From the NCBI RefSeq assembly GCF_902706195.1, contig NZ_CACSJO010000005.1:62001-126000 (forward strand): a stretch of 64,000 nt of DNA, given 5' to 3'. The notes under the pieces were generated by a model. The model had not been told where the DNA came from and did no database searches. It saw only the letters and a list, made by a program, of their open reading frames with translations. Origin of the DNA: Novosphingobium sp. 18050. GTDB taxonomy: Bacteria > Pseudomonadota > Alphaproteobacteria > Sphingomonadales > Sphingomonadaceae. The first letter of the stretch is position 1. The number at the start of each line of letters is the position of its first letter. The position numbers and the translations under genes were made by a program. Positions 27,777 to 36,882 of this stretch are shown in pieces.

Positions 27777-29354
27777 TCAGTCCTCCTTGTCGGCAGCCGC
27801 CTTCTTCTTGGCGGGAGCCTTCTTGGCGGGCTTGGCTTCTTCAGCCTCGTCCTCGGCTGCGTCGTCGGCCTTCTTGGCAGCGGCCTTCTTCGCAGGAGCC
27901 TTCTTCGGCTTTTCCTCGGCATCCGCTTCGGCTGCAGGAGCCTCGTCGGCGGCGTCGTCGGCCTTCTTGGCGGCCTTCTTCGCCGGAGCCTTCTTGGCGG
28001 GCTTCTTGCTGGCCGCAGGCGTCTCGCCGTCGGTGTCAGCTTCGATTGCGGCCTGCAGTTCCTCGCGGGTCACTTCGCGCTCGGTGACGTCAGCCTTCTC
28101 GATGAGGAAGTCGACGACCTTGTCCTCATAAAGAGGCGCGCGCAGCTGGGCTGCCATCATCGGGTCCTGCTGGACGTATTCGAAGAAACGCTGGCGATCT
28201 TCCGGACGATACTGCTGGGCAGCCTGGCCGACCAGCATCTGCATTTCCTGCTGGGTCACTTCGACGCCGTTGGCCTGGCCGATTTCCGACAGGAGCAGGC
28301 CCAGACGCACGCGGCGCTCGGCGATCTTGCGGTAGTCGTCCTTTTCGGCTTCGATCTCTTCCAGGGCAGCGGCGGGGTCTTCCTCGCTCTGCGCTTCCTG
28401 GATGAGCTGCTGCCAGATCTGCGAGAATTCGGCTTCCACCATCGTCGGCGGCACGTCGAAGTCATGGCCAGCAGCAAGCTGGTCGAGCAGCGAACGCTTC
28501 ATGGCGGTGCGGGTCAGGCCGGCGGTTTCCTGCTCCAGCTGGCCGCGCAGCAGGCCGGTGAGCTGCTCGAGGCTTTCCAGGCCCAGTTCCTTGGCGAAGT
28601 CGTCGTCGATCTTCGATTCGGTGGGCGCCTTGATCTCGTGAGCGAGGATGTCGAAAGTGACTTCCTTGCCGGCGAGGTTCTCGGCCGGGTAGTCCTCAGG
28701 GAAGGTCACGGTGATGACGCGGTCGTCGCCGGCCTTCATGCCGACCAGCTGCTCCTCGAAACCGGGGATCAGGCGGCCCGAACCGATCACGATCGGCTGC
28801 TTCTCGGCCTTGCCGCCGTCGAACTCGACGCCGTCCTGCTTGCCGGTGAAGTCGCAGATGACCTGGTCGCCGTCAGCGGCCTCGCCGTCCTTGGTGTCGA
28901 AACGCTGCTGCTGCGAAGCGATACGCTCCACAGCTTCGGTCACGGCGTCATCAGCGACGGGAACGGTCAGCTTGTCGAGCTTGAGACCGTCGAGCGACGG
29001 AGCCGCGATCACGGGCAGGATTTCGAGGCTGACGGTCAGCTCGGCGTCCTTGCCTTCTTCGTAGCCGTCGGTCAGCTGGACGTCGGGGTTCATCGCCGGA
29101 CGCAGCGCGTTGTCAGCAACCAGCTTGTCCATGGCTTCACGAATCGAGGTGTTCAGCGCTTCCTGGTGGATCGCCGGCCCGTGCAGCTTCTTGACGAGGT
29201 TCACGGGAACCTTGCCAGCGCGGAAGCCGGGCATCTTCACCTGCGGTGCAATCTTCTTGACCTCACCCTCGATCTTCGCGGTGATGGCCGAGGCGGGGAT
29301 GGTGACCGTGTAGGCGCGCTTCAGGCCTTCGTTGGTCGTTTCGACGATCTGCAT
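27777..29354 (-). CDS. tig: Trigger factor (ribosome-associated chaperone, PPIase) with a long Lys/Ala tail
   Basis: Binds ribosomal protein L23 at the exit tunnel and assists nascent-chain folding. The 525-residue protein has the N-terminal ribosome-binding domain with the signature PGFRAGKVP (GFRxGKxP), the FKBP-type PPIase domain (GDQVICDFTG, IGSGRLIPGFEEQLVGM) and the helical C-domain. The last ~75 residues form a low-complexity tail of Lys-Ala-Pro repeats (KKAPAKKAAKK type) alternating with acidic Asp/Glu/Ala blocks, absent from E. coli TF (432 residues). The ATG at 29354 has an AGGAAGG Shine-Dalgarno. tRNA-Leu is encoded about 75 bp upstream. Confidence 0.95.
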   Translation of the reverse strand: MQIVETTNEGLKRAYTVTIPASAITAKIEGEVKKIAPQVKMPGFRAGKVPVNLVKKLHGPAIHQEALNTSIREAMDKLVADNALRPAMNPDVQLTDGYEEGKDAELTVSLEILPVIAAPSLDGLKLDKLTVPVADDAVTEAVERIASQQQRFDTKDGEAADGDQVICDFTGKQDGVEFDGGKAEKQPIVIGSGRLIPGFEEQLVGMKAGDDRVITVTFPEDYPAENLAGKEVTFDILAHEIKAPTESKIDDDFAKELGLESLEQLTGLLRGQLEQETAGLTRTAMKRSLLDQLAAGHDFDVPPTMVEAEFSQIWQQLIQEAQSEEDPAAALEEIEAEKDDYRKIAERRVRLGLLLSEIGQANGVEVTQQEMQMLVGQAAQQYRPEDRQRFFEYVQQDPMMAAQLRAPLYEDKVVDFLIEKADVTEREVTREELQAAIEADTDGETPAASKKPAKKAPAKKAAKKADDAADEAPAAEADAEEKPKKAPAKKAAAKKADDAAEDEAEEAKPAKKAPAKKKAAADKED

Positions 29355-29429
29355 TTCGATGCCTTCCTGTGCAATCCAAAAGGCCTTTCGGCCTGTATTA
29401 CCTGGCTCCCGCCCACACAGGTGACGGAT

Positions 29430-29514
29430 TGGTGCGGGCGAAGGGACTCGAACCCCCACATCTTTCGATACTGGTACCTAAAACCAGCGCGTCTACCAAT
29501 TCCGCCACGCCCGC
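29430..29514 (-). tRNA. tRNA-Leu (anticodon UAG)
   Basis: Class II tRNA of 85 nt including an encoded CCA. Acceptor GCGGGCG pairs with CGCCCGC; the anticodon stem is CTGGT/ACCAG with loop TTTAGGT, giving anticodon TAG (reads CUA, with wobble other CUN). The variable arm and TPsiC arm (GGTTCGAGTCC) are intact. Confidence 0.97.
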
Positions 29515-29662
29515 ATGAGAGAAGCCGAAAACTCAAGGGACGGGCCCTTATAGGCACGCGCGATAAAGGGCAAGACCGCTGATTCGCATGGGGTTGCGCA
29601 GCGTGACGGGCATGCCCACTTCGAGGGGGGAGACGGGGCAAGTTTCAGGAGTGAAAACGACC

Positions 29663-29821
29663 ATGGCCACCCAGCCGGCAGACAATCCGGGCGACACGCC
29701 CGCAGAGTTCCCCACCCCCGCCGATCCAGGCGCTCCGGGCACTCCCGACGAAAGCCCTTCGCCGGGCCCGGACTACGATCAGCCGAGCGAAGCGCCGGTG
29801 GAACTGCCGCCACCGGATTGA
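29663..29821 (+). CDS. Small Pro-rich acidic hypothetical protein
   Basis: A 52-residue protein rich in Pro, Asp, Glu and Ala with no hydrophobic segment, probably disordered. The ATG at 29663 is preceded by a strong AGGAG Shine-Dalgarno at proper distance, and the frame ends before a 9-bp hairpin. Similar tiny PxP-rich proteins occur in sphingomonads, always unannotated, to my knowledge. The good ribosome site supports real translation. Function unknown. Confidence 0.65.
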   Translation: MATQPADNPGDTPAEFPTPADPGAPGTPDESPSPGPDYDQPSEAPVELPPPD

Positions 29822-29829
29822 GCGCAAAC

Positions 29830-29860
29830 GAGGCGGGACGGAACAGCTCCATCCCGCCTC
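29830..29860. terminator. Hairpin after the small Pro-rich gene
   Basis: A perfect 9-bp stem GAGGCGGGA / TCCCGCCTC with a 13-nt loop between the convergent small gene and sppA. The U-tract is weak. Confidence 0.55.
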
Positions 29861-29934
29861 TCACTTGTTGAAACCGGCGCATTCCGCCAACTTTCGTCCA
29901 CTCTGAGCGTAGCGAAGGGGCAGGCGCCGCGTGC

Positions 29935-31836
29935 CTACTTCCACCCCGCCAGCCGCGCCAACAGCGCAAGCGTCGAACTCTCGCCCGGTGCCTTCGCAGC
30001 CTTGCGATAATCCGGCGCCATCGCGCATTCGAGGCACATCGCCTGCACGCCCTGCGTCGCCAGCAGCGCGTCGAGCCGGTTTACCGCCTGGCCCATCTCC
30101 AGCCGCTGGCGCGTCGCCACCATGCCCGCGAAATCGTAGGCCGCCGCCTTCTCCTGCGAGCCCGAGGTCAGCCCGTCCAGCAGCGCGCTGAACGAATCCG
30201 GCGTATCCTCGATATAGTCGGCATGCCACTTGCCGTTGCCCACGCCGCCCAGCTTGGCGGCATAGGCCAGCGCATCCTGCAATGTGCCCATCTGGTCCAC
30301 CAGACCGATGCGCTGCGCTTCATTGCCCGGCCAGACACGGCCCTGCGCGATCTGATCGACCTGCTGCGGCGTCTTGCCGCGCGCCTTGCCGACCACGCCG
30401 AGGAACTTACCGTAGATACTCTCGACCGAGCTTTGCAGCAGGCCGTCGACTTCGGGGGTAAGCCCGCCCAGCAGGTCGGGTTGGCCCGAAAGCCCGGTGG
30501 TGCGCACGCCGTCGCTGGTCACTCCGTAGTCGGCCAGCGTCTTTTCGAAACTGGCGATGACTGCGAAGACGCCGATCGAGCCGGTGATCGTCGCCGGCTC
30601 GGCAAAGACCCGCTGGCCCGGCGTCGAAACCCAGTAGCCGCCGCTCGCCGCCATGGTGCCCATCGAGACGACGACCGGAATCTTCGCATCGCGCCAGCGC
30701 ATAATCGCGCGGCGAATACGTTCCGACGCCATGACAGATCCACCGGGCGAATCGATGCGCACGACCAGCGCCTTGTACTTCTGCTCGATATTGTCATCGA
30801 GCAGCGCGGCAATGCGGTCGCCGCCTGCCGTGCCCGGCCCTGCATCCCCGTCGACGATCTCCCCGGCGATGGTGATGACGCCGATCTTCGCGCCCTCGGC
30901 CTTCTCGGGGTTGGCGGCGAGCCAGGTGGCGAGGCCGGTGTGGGCGTAATCCGGCGCATCGGTCTTGCCGGGACGCGCGATGCTGGTTTCGCCGGCGATC
31001 TCGGTGACGCGCTTCTCGAACTCGGTCTTGTCGCCGATGCGGTCGACGAGGCCGGCCTTCTTCGCCGACTCCGCCATATCGCCGCCCGATGCCTTGATCC
31101 ATGCCACTGGATCGGCGGTCATGCGGTCAAGCTGCGCCTTGGGCCGGGCCTTGGCGATTTCGCTCCGGTAGGCGGCCCACTGCGCGTTCAGCACGCCCGC
31201 AAAGTCCTCACGCGCCTCGGGCGAGAGGTCGGAGCGCAGGTAGGGCTCGACCGCGCTCTTGTAAGTGCCGACGCGGTAGACGTGGGCGCTCACCTTGAAC
31301 TTGTCGAAAAGGCCCTTGTAGAACTGCATGTTGCCGCCCGGCCCGGCCACGAAAGCGCCGCCCATGGGATCGACCCAGGCCTCGCTGGCGTGGGCCGCAA
31401 GCTGGGCGCCGTCGTCGGCATAGACATTGGCGAACGTCAGCACCGGCTTGCCGGCGCCTCGCACGGCGTCGATGGCCGCGCCAATATCGCGCAGGTGCAC
31501 ATAGCGGCCGCCAAGGAAGCGCGACAGATCGAGGACGACGACCTTGATCCGCTTGTCGGTGGCGGCAAGGCGCAGGGCCCGCTCCACGTCGCGGGCCTGG
31601 AACTCATGGGACGAGGCACCGCCTGCCATCAGCAGTGCGACGGGATCCGCCTGGCTCTTTTCCTCGACGATCGAGCCGTCGAGCGCGAGCAGCAGCGCGC
31701 CGTCCTCGACCCGGCCCGGCGCCGGACGCGCGGCGAGCGCGGCGTAGACGATGCCGAAGAACATCAGCAGGAACAGGAGCGCCATGACGTCCTTCACCGC
31801 GACGAGCAGCTTCCAGACCTTGCTTGCGAATCTCAT
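29935..31836 (-). CDS. sppA: Signal peptide peptidase SppA, 67 kDa type
   Basis: Inner-membrane serine/lysine protease that degrades released signal peptides. The 633-residue protein has one N-terminal membrane anchor (about residues 17-36), then two tandem S49 domains. The catalytic Lys lies in the N-terminal domain (RVGTYKSAVEPYLR, about residue 195) and the catalytic Ser in the C-terminal domain (VSMGTMAASGGYWVSTPG, about residue 395). Length and duplicated layout match the 67K type. It is monocistronic. An inverted pair of REP-like repeats lies in the gap before the divergent pyrB gene. Confidence 0.95.
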   Translation of the reverse strand: MRFASKVWKLLVAVKDVMALLFLLMFFGIVYAALAARPAPGRVEDGALLLALDGSIVEEKSQADPVALLMAGGASSHEFQARDVERALRLAATDKRIKVVVLDLSRFLGGRYVHLRDIGAAIDAVRGAGKPVLTFANVYADDGAQLAAHASEAWVDPMGGAFVAGPGGNMQFYKGLFDKFKVSAHVYRVGTYKSAVEPYLRSDLSPEAREDFAGVLNAQWAAYRSEIAKARPKAQLDRMTADPVAWIKASGGDMAESAKKAGLVDRIGDKTEFEKRVTEIAGETSIARPGKTDAPDYAHTGLATWLAANPEKAEGAKIGVITIAGEIVDGDAGPGTAGGDRIAALLDDNIEQKYKALVVRIDSPGGSVMASERIRRAIMRWRDAKIPVVVSMGTMAASGGYWVSTPGQRVFAEPATITGSIGVFAVIASFEKTLADYGVTSDGVRTTGLSGQPDLLGGLTPEVDGLLQSSVESIYGKFLGVVGKARGKTPQQVDQIAQGRVWPGNEAQRIGLVDQMGTLQDALAYAAKLGGVGNGKWHADYIEDTPDSFSALLDGLTSGSQEKAAAYDFAGMVATRQRLEMGQAVNRLDALLATQGVQAMCLECAMAPDYRKAAKAPGESSTLALLARLAGWK

Positions 31837-31930
31837 GAACTGACCTGCCTTTCGAAAGCAGCCTTACCTGCTGCAGCGCGGTGTAGGAAAGGGGCGGATC
31901 GCGATGGGGTTCCAGCCGCGTATGTGGTCC

Positions 31931-31968
31931 CCATCCTTCGACAGGCTCAGGATGAGCGGAGTGGATGG
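31931..31968. repeat. REP-like palindrome, copy upstream of pyrB (1)
   Basis: Core CCTTCGACAGGCTCAGGATG followed by AGCGG, flanked by a CCATCC/GGATGG inverted repeat. It is in inverted orientation to the copy at 32020, making a two-unit cluster. Confidence 0.8.
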
Positions 31969-32019
31969 TTCGGATGATCCGAGAGAACCTCTCGGGGTTT
32001 AGCGTAGCACCACCCTCAA

Positions 32020-32047
32020 CCCCGCTCAGGCTGAGCTTGTCGAAGCC
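32020..32047. repeat. REP-like palindrome, copy upstream of pyrB (2)
   Basis: CCCCGCTCAGGCTGAGCTTGTCGAAGCC is the reverse-oriented partner of the 31931 copy, 51 bp away. It lies between the divergent sppA and pyrB genes; the pyrB reading frame passes through both copies but is not translated there. Confidence 0.8.
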
Positions 32048-32135
32048 CACGCAGACCCGACACGACGAAGGCCGTGCACATCCCGCCCATACCCCCTTGA
32101 GCCTGCCGCCCCCCACGCCTAAGGCATGGTCTTTA

Positions 32136-33116
32136 ATGACACCCCCAGAATATACATATCCGGACGGCGCCCTCGCCTTCCCGCATCGCGGCCTCGTAGG
32201 CATCGCGGGCCTTGCCCCGCACGAGATCTGGTTCCTCCTCGACGAGGCGGAACAGTGGGTCGAGATGAACCGGGGGGCGCAGAAGCGGCGCGAGCTGCTT
32301 TCCGGCCTTACCATCATCAACGCCTTCTTCGAAAACTCGACGCGCACGCTGTTGAGCTTCGAGATCGCCGGCAAGCGCCTCGGCGCCGATGTGGTCAACA
32401 TGGCGGTCGCCAATTCCAGCGTGAAGAAGGGCGAGACCCTGATCGACACGGCGATGACGCTCAACGCCATGCGCGCCGATGCCATCGTGATCCGCCATGC
32501 CTCCTCAGGCGCGGTGGCGCTGATCGCCGGCAAGGTGGACTGCCCGGTTCTGAACGCCGGTGACGGCCAGCACGAACATCCCACCCAGGCCCTGCTGGAT
32601 GCTCTGACGATCCGCCAGGCCAAGCGCGCCTTCAACGGCCTACGGGTGACGATCTGCGGCGATATCCTGCACAGCCGCGTCGCCCGCTCGAACATCCTGT
32701 GCCTGGCCTCGCTGGGCGCAGAAGTGCGCGTCTGCGCGCCGCCCGCGCTGATGCCAGCCGATATCGAGCAGATGGGCGTGAAGGTCTTCCACGATTTCGA
32801 CGCGGCGCTGAAGGGCGCCGACGTGGTGATGATGCTGCGCCTCCAGCTGGAGCGCATGGAAGGCCAGTTCATCCCCTCCCCACGCGAATATCGCCACCTT
32901 TACGGGCTGACGCTGGAACGGCTGGAAAAGGCCGAATCCAACGCGCTGGTCATGCACCCCGGCCCGATGAACCGCGGCATCGAGATCGACAGCAACGTCG
33001 CCGATCTGGTGGAACGCTCGATGATAACCACGCAGGTCGAAATGGGGGTCGCCATCCGCATGGCGTGCCTCGACGTGCTGACCCGCAAGGGCCGCAAACA
33101 GGAAGGCTGGGCATGA
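32136..33116 (+). CDS. pyrB: Aspartate carbamoyltransferase catalytic subunit
   Basis: Catalyses the first committed pyrimidine step, carbamoyl phosphate plus aspartate to carbamoyl aspartate. The 326-residue protein has the carbamoyl-phosphate loop [13 protein letters not shown] (about residues 68-80), the [14 protein letters not shown] motif (about 146-159) and the aspartate-site segment [12 protein letters not shown]. The ATG at 32136 is chosen over an upstream extension that crosses the REP cluster. It overlaps the pseudo-dihydroorotase by 4 bp (ATGA), as in bacteria where ATCase forms a dodecamer with an inactive DHO homologue. There is no pyrI regulatory gene. Confidence 0.96.
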   Translation: MTPPEYTYPDGALAFPHRGLVGIAGLAPHEIWFLLDEAEQWVEMNRGAQKRRELLSGLTIINAFFENSTRTLLSFEIAGKRLGADVVNMAVANSSVKKGETLIDTAMTLNAMRADAIVIRHASSGAVALIAGKVDCPVLNAGDGQHEHPTQALLDALTIRQAKRAFNGLRVTICGDILHSRVARSNILCLASLGAEVRVCAPPALMPADIEQMGVKVFHDFDAALKGADVVMMLRLQLERMEGQFIPSPREYRHLYGLTLERLEKAESNALVMHPGPMNRGIEIDSNVADLVERSMITTQVEMGVAIRMACLDVLTRKGRKQEGWA

Positions 33117-34366
33117 GCCTTCACGCACCGCTCACCATCACCAATGGCCGCCTGCTGCTGGCGGACGGCCGCATCGAAACCGGCTCGATCCGCTGCGAGG
33201 CCGGATTCATCACCGCCCTAGGCCCGGATGTGAAGCCGCAGGAAGGCGACACCGTCCACGACGCGCGGCGCAGCCTGATCGCGCCGGGCCTTGTCGACAT
33301 CGGCGTCTTCGCGATCGACAAACCGGCCTTCCACTTCGGCGGCGTTACCCGCGCCGCGCTGATGCCCGACCAGAACCCGCCGCTCGACGTGCCGGCACGG
33401 GTGCGTTTCGCCGCGCAATCGGGCAAGCCGGACTTCTGGGTCCACCCGCTCGCCGCCGCGACGCAGGGGCTTGGCGGCACCGCGCTGGCCGAGATCGCGA
33501 TGATGCGCGATGCGGGCGCCCGTGCGGTCTGCACCGGACGGCGCTGGGTCGGCGATTCGGGCACGATGCTGCGCCTGCTCCAGTACACCGGGATGCTGGG
33601 CATGACGGTCATCACCCATGCCGAGGACGCCGGGATCGTCGGCAGCGCCGTTGCCACCGCCGGCGAGATGGCGACGCGCCTCGGCCTCCCCAGCGCGCCC
33701 GCGCAGGCAGAGCCCCTCGCCATCGCCCGCGACATCGCGCTGGCCGAGATGGCAAATGCCAGCATCCACTTCCGCAACGTCACCACCGCTGCCGGGCTGG
33801 ACCTGGTGCGCGGCGCGAAGGCGCGCGGGCTGAAGGTTACCGCGGGTGTCAGCCCGGCCTACTTCATGCTCTCGAACCTTGCGATCGGGGCGTTCCGCAC
33901 CTTCACCCACCTTTCGCCGGCCCTGCGCTGCGAGGAGGACCGGCAGGCGGTGATCGCCGCCGTGGCGGACGGCACGATCGACATCGTCGCCTCCGGCCAC
34001 GATCCGCGCGGGCCTGAGGACAAGCGCCTGCCCTTCGCCGATTCGGCGCCGGGCATGTCGGGCGCGGAGACGCTGCTGCCGCTAACGCTCAGCCTCGTTC
34101 GCGACGGCGTGATCGACATGGCCCGCGCCTTCGACCTGCTCGCCGCCAACCCCGCGCGCCTGCTGGGCGTGAATGCCGGACGGCTGGAAGTGGGCGCCGA
34201 AGCGGACATCGCCGTGGTGGACACAGAGCGTCCCTGGATCGTCAATTCAGACAAGATGGCCGCCAGTGCCGGCAACACTCCCTTCGACCGCCAGCCGGTG
34301 CAGGGCCGCGTCCTTGCGCTGTTCAAGGGCGGCGTGGTGGTGCGCACCAAAAGGACGGCGGGATAA
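33113..34366 (+). CDS. Dihydroorotase-like protein PyrC' (pseudo-dihydroorotase)
   Basis: A 417-residue amidohydrolase-fold protein homologous to class I dihydroorotase but apparently inactive. The zinc-binding HxH of active enzymes (DIHVH) is replaced by G64-V-F66 in VDIGVFAID; the HVST-type segment reads FRNVTT; and the catalytic SDHAPH-type motif reads SGHDPRG, losing the key Asp. Known inactive homologues act as structural partners of ATCase and are encoded directly after pyrB, as here. A functional dihydroorotase must therefore lie elsewhere in the genome. It is translationally coupled to pyrB (ATGA). Confidence 0.88.
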   Translation: MSLHAPLTITNGRLLLADGRIETGSIRCEAGFITALGPDVKPQEGDTVHDARRSLIAPGLVDIGVFAIDKPAFHFGGVTRAALMPDQNPPLDVPARVRFAAQSGKPDFWVHPLAAATQGLGGTALAEIAMMRDAGARAVCTGRRWVGDSGTMLRLLQYTGMLGMTVITHAEDAGIVGSAVATAGEMATRLGLPSAPAQAEPLAIARDIALAEMANASIHFRNVTTAAGLDLVRGAKARGLKVTAGVSPAYFMLSNLAIGAFRTFTHLSPALRCEEDRQAVIAAVADGTIDIVASGHDPRGPEDKRLPFADSAPGMSGAETLLPLTLSLVRDGVIDMARAFDLLAANPARLLGVNAGRLEVGAEADIAVVDTERPWIVNSDKMAASAGNTPFDRQPVQGRVLALFKGGVVVRTKRTAG

Positions 34367-34371
34367 CGCGA

Positions 34372-34451
34372 AAGCCCTTCGGCAGGGTCACGGTGAGCGG
34401 GGTTGGGCAGCAAACCGCCTCCCGTTCATGCCGAGCTTGCCAAAGCACCCC
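34372..34451. repeat. Degenerate REP-like pair after the pyrB operon
   Basis: Two diverged copies of the dispersed repeat in opposite orientation: 34372-34407 (CCTTCGGCAGGGTCACGGTG core) and 34421-34451 (TTCATGCCGAGCTTGCCAAAG core). Several changes from consensus suggest older insertions. Confidence 0.6.
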
Positions 34452-34460
34452 TCGCACACG

Positions 34461-34496
34461 AAAAAACGGCCCTCCGTCCCGAGGGACGAAAGGCCG
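34461..34496 (-). terminator. Terminator of the SPOR/TPR lipoprotein gene
   Basis: On the minus strand CGGCC and CGTCC pair with GGACG and GGCCG in one stem, followed by TTTTTT, 32 bp beyond the stop at 34528. Confidence 0.82.
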
Positions 34497-34527
34497 CGTA
34501 AGGTTCACATGGAAATGTTGAACTGAT

Positions 34528-35805
34528 TCAGCGGCGTGCTTTTAGCGGGCCGCTGCCGCCGCCGGCCACTACACCCGGAAGCTGACGCCCCTCGGCATAG
34601 GCAAGGCACGCGCCGCCGCGCTGCTTCACGGTCGAGCACAAGGTCTGCGCCGAGCCCCGGTCGAAGCCCACGGCGGCGACGCGGAAGTAGCGCTGGCCCT
34701 GCACTTCGGCCTCTGTAATGCGCATGGTATGATCACGCAGGCCCGGATCGCGGCGTTGGTAGATGCCCCAGGCGCGCTTGGCTCCCTCCATCGTGCGGAA
34801 CGAACCCAGCTGCACCACATGACCGGCGCCGCGCGGCTGCTCGGCCCGAGCGACGGGCTGGAAAGCACGTTCGATGCTGGTCCGGGCAGGCTTGGGAACC
34901 GAAACCTTTACAGGCCCGGCAGGCGCCGGAGCGGCGGCCAGCATGGGCATTTGCGCAGCAGGCTCCGCCTGACTGGCGCCCCAGAAACTCTCGCCCGTCG
35001 CCACTGCCGGAAGCTCGGTAGCGGGGACGGGAGCAACAGACGCCTCTGCCATCGCCATGAGCGGGGCATGGCCACCGCCGTTCAGCGCCAGCGCGGCGGG
35101 CTGGCCAGCGTCTGCAGGCATCGGCGTGCCCAGCAGCCCGGCAACGCGGGCGCGGGACTGGTCGGGGCGGCCATGGCTCGCCCATTCGCCGAGGCGGGCA
35201 TCGAGCTGGTCGGCCGGAACATCCTGCGAAGCGATGATGCGTGCCTCGCCCCAGCGCCCGTCGAGCGCATAGGCATAGGCCAGGTTCTGGCGCACCTTGG
35301 GGTTGTTCTCGCCCCCGCGCAGCGCGTCGGAAAGGATCGCCACGCCCTGCGCCGGCTGCCCGGCCAGAGCCACGGCGAGGCCAAAATCGCCCGCCGGGAT
35401 CTGGTCACGCCAGCGCGAAAGAACGCCGAGCGCCTCTTCACTACGACCCGAACCGATATAGGCAAGGGCCAGGCTCAGCCCCGTGCGCGGGTTGTTGTCG
35501 CCAAGTGAGACGGCATCCTCGAACGTCGTGGTCGCCGACGTGAAACGACCAGCGGCAAGGTAGAGCTGCGCCAGATCGGCGCGTGCCGAGGCGTTGTCAG
35601 GCGACTTGGCAACACGCGCCTCGGCCCGGGCGATCGCCCGCTCGACCACGCCTTCGCCCTGCCCCGCAGCGGATGCCTGCGCGAGCGGCGCGGCACCTGT
35701 GCTGGCAAGCGAGGGCTGGCCCGAACAGCCCGCCAGAAGCGCGGCGACCATCGCCGAGCAGAGAGTGAAGCCCGCATTCCTGGCAGTAGTGCTGGAGCGT
35801 TCCAT
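34528..35805 (-). CDS. TPR and SPOR domain lipoprotein
   Basis: A 425-residue envelope protein. A signal sequence with lipobox LLAGCSG predicts an outer-membrane lipoprotein. TPR-like repeats follow (about residues 60-200), then a Pro/Ala-rich linker and a C-terminal SPOR domain (HVVQLGSFRTMEGAKRAWGIY to the end region, about 335-405), which binds denuded glycan strands at division sites. An in-frame TTG lies at 35820, but the ATG at 35805, 8 nt after GAGGAA, is preferred. It follows the ParA-like gene by 16 bp, so they form an operon. Confidence 0.85.
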   Translation of the reverse strand: MERSSTTARNAGFTLCSAMVAALLAGCSGQPSLASTGAAPLAQASAAGQGEGVVERAIARAEARVAKSPDNASARADLAQLYLAAGRFTSATTTFEDAVSLGDNNPRTGLSLALAYIGSGRSEEALGVLSRWRDQIPAGDFGLAVALAGQPAQGVAILSDALRGGENNPKVRQNLAYAYALDGRWGEARIIASQDVPADQLDARLGEWASHGRPDQSRARVAGLLGTPMPADAGQPAALALNGGGHAPLMAMAEASVAPVPATELPAVATGESFWGASQAEPAAQMPMLAAAPAPAGPVKVSVPKPARTSIERAFQPVARAEQPRGAGHVVQLGSFRTMEGAKRAWGIYQRRDPGLRDHTMRITEAEVQGQRYFRVAAVGFDRGSAQTLCSTVKQRGGACLAYAEGRQLPGVVAGGGSGPLKARR

Positions 35806-35821
35806 CTTGGTATTCCTCAAA

Positions 35822-36544
35822 TCAGGACACGGTTACGCGGCGGCCGAAGCCGCCAACGGGGCGCAAGGCGCCATGAATCAAAGGCTGCCCGGGTGCGGGA
35901 GCCGCAAAAACGGTACGTCGGAAGTTCTTCTCAAGCCGGTCGGCGATGTAGTTCCACAAGGCCGCGACTTCAGCGGCAGAGCGCCCCTTCGGATCGACTT
36001 CCATCACCGTGCGCCCGTCGATCATCGAAGCGGCGAAATCGGTCCGCTGATGCAGCGTGACCGGCGCAACCGTGCCGTGCTGCGACAGCGCAACGGCGGC
36101 TTCGGCAGTGATTCGCGCCTTAGGCGTGGCGGCATTGACGACGAACAGCAGCGGCTTTCCCGAACGCTCGCACAAGTCGACCGTGGCGCCCACGGCACGC
36201 AGGTCATGGGGGCTGGGGCGGGTCGGTATGACAATCAGCTCGGCCTGCTGGATAACGGTCTGGATCGCCAGCGTGATCGCCGGCGGCGTGTCTATCACCG
36301 CCAGACGGAAGCCCTGCTGGCGCAGAATCTGGAGATCGCCGGCCAGCCGCGCCACGGTCGTCTGCGCGAAAGCGGGCATTTCCGCCTCGCGCTCGTTCCA
36401 CCAGTCGGCCAGCGAGCCTTGCGGATCGATGTCGATGAGAACCACAGGCCCGGCACCCACGCGCTGCGCCTGCACGGCGAGATGGCCGGACAGGGTCGTC
36501 TTCCCCGAACCGCCTTTCTGCGATGCCAAAGCCAGTACGCGCAA
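35822..36544 (-). CDS. ParA-family P-loop ATPase
   Basis: A deviant-Walker ATPase with the motif QKGGSGKTTLSGH, then LIDIDPQGSLADWW and VIDTPPAI. Start: the frame is open from an ATG at 36676, but the TTG at 36544 sits directly before RVLALASQKGG, the normal N-terminus of the family, with a G-rich Shine-Dalgarno; this gives 240 residues. It is not next to parB or an origin, so it is an orphan ParA, possibly a MipZ/PpfA-like positioning ATPase. It is operonic with a SPOR lipoprotein, suggesting an envelope or division role (inference). A CtrA-like box lies about 70 bp upstream. Confidence 0.82.
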   Translation of the reverse strand: MRVLALASQKGGSGKTTLSGHLAVQAQRVGAGPVVLIDIDPQGSLADWWNEREAEMPAFAQTTVARLAGDLQILRQQGFRLAVIDTPPAITLAIQTVIQQAELIVIPTRPSPHDLRAVGATVDLCERSGKPLLFVVNAATPKARITAEAAVALSQHGTVAPVTLHQRTDFAASMIDGRTVMEVDPKGRSAAEVAALWNYIADRLEKNFRRTVFAAPAPGQPLIHGALRPVGGFGRRVTVS

Positions 36545-36882
36545 AACCGATACCCCCGGAAACCATGCGATGGGCAAAGCCTGCCCAGGCCCGTAAACTT
36601 GGCAGATCGTTCCTAATTTACGGTTAATCGCGTAGATGTGGCGAGGCGCCGTCCAACGCCTCTGCCCGTACCGCATTTTCCGGTAAAGTCGGGGCCGCGG
36701 CGACTACCATCCGCGCCGGAGCTGGTGCGGCACCGCGCAGCTCCTCATCCACGGCCCGTTAACTCTTCTCGGTTAGGCCGTTTTCCGGTTCAAAATGGGA
36801 CCTTGGCGCGCTTCACGCTGGCGCGCTTGGCTCCATTGCGGTTACCATAGGACTTAAACGGGCTGGACCGGGCGACATCGAC
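36545..36882. other. Divergent promoter region, ParA-like / Sel1-SPOR genes
   Basis: No gene seen. It contains the CtrA-like box at 36613-36627 and several TTAA/TTAG motifs (GTTAACTC near 36757-36764). Both flanking genes appear to use TTG starts. Confidence 0.5.
36613..36627. promoter_or_regulatory. CtrA-like box upstream of the ParA-like gene
   Basis: CTAA-N7-TTAA, one mismatch from TTAA-N7-TTAA, 69 bp upstream of the TTG start at 36544. The spacer TTTACGG resembles the TTTCCGG spacer of the box at 6516. Confidence 0.4.

Noticed and set aside
31965-32135. N-terminal extension of pyrB
   Set aside because: Encoded by REP repeats (LRLSLSKP-type peptide); normal ATCase N-terminus begins at 32136.
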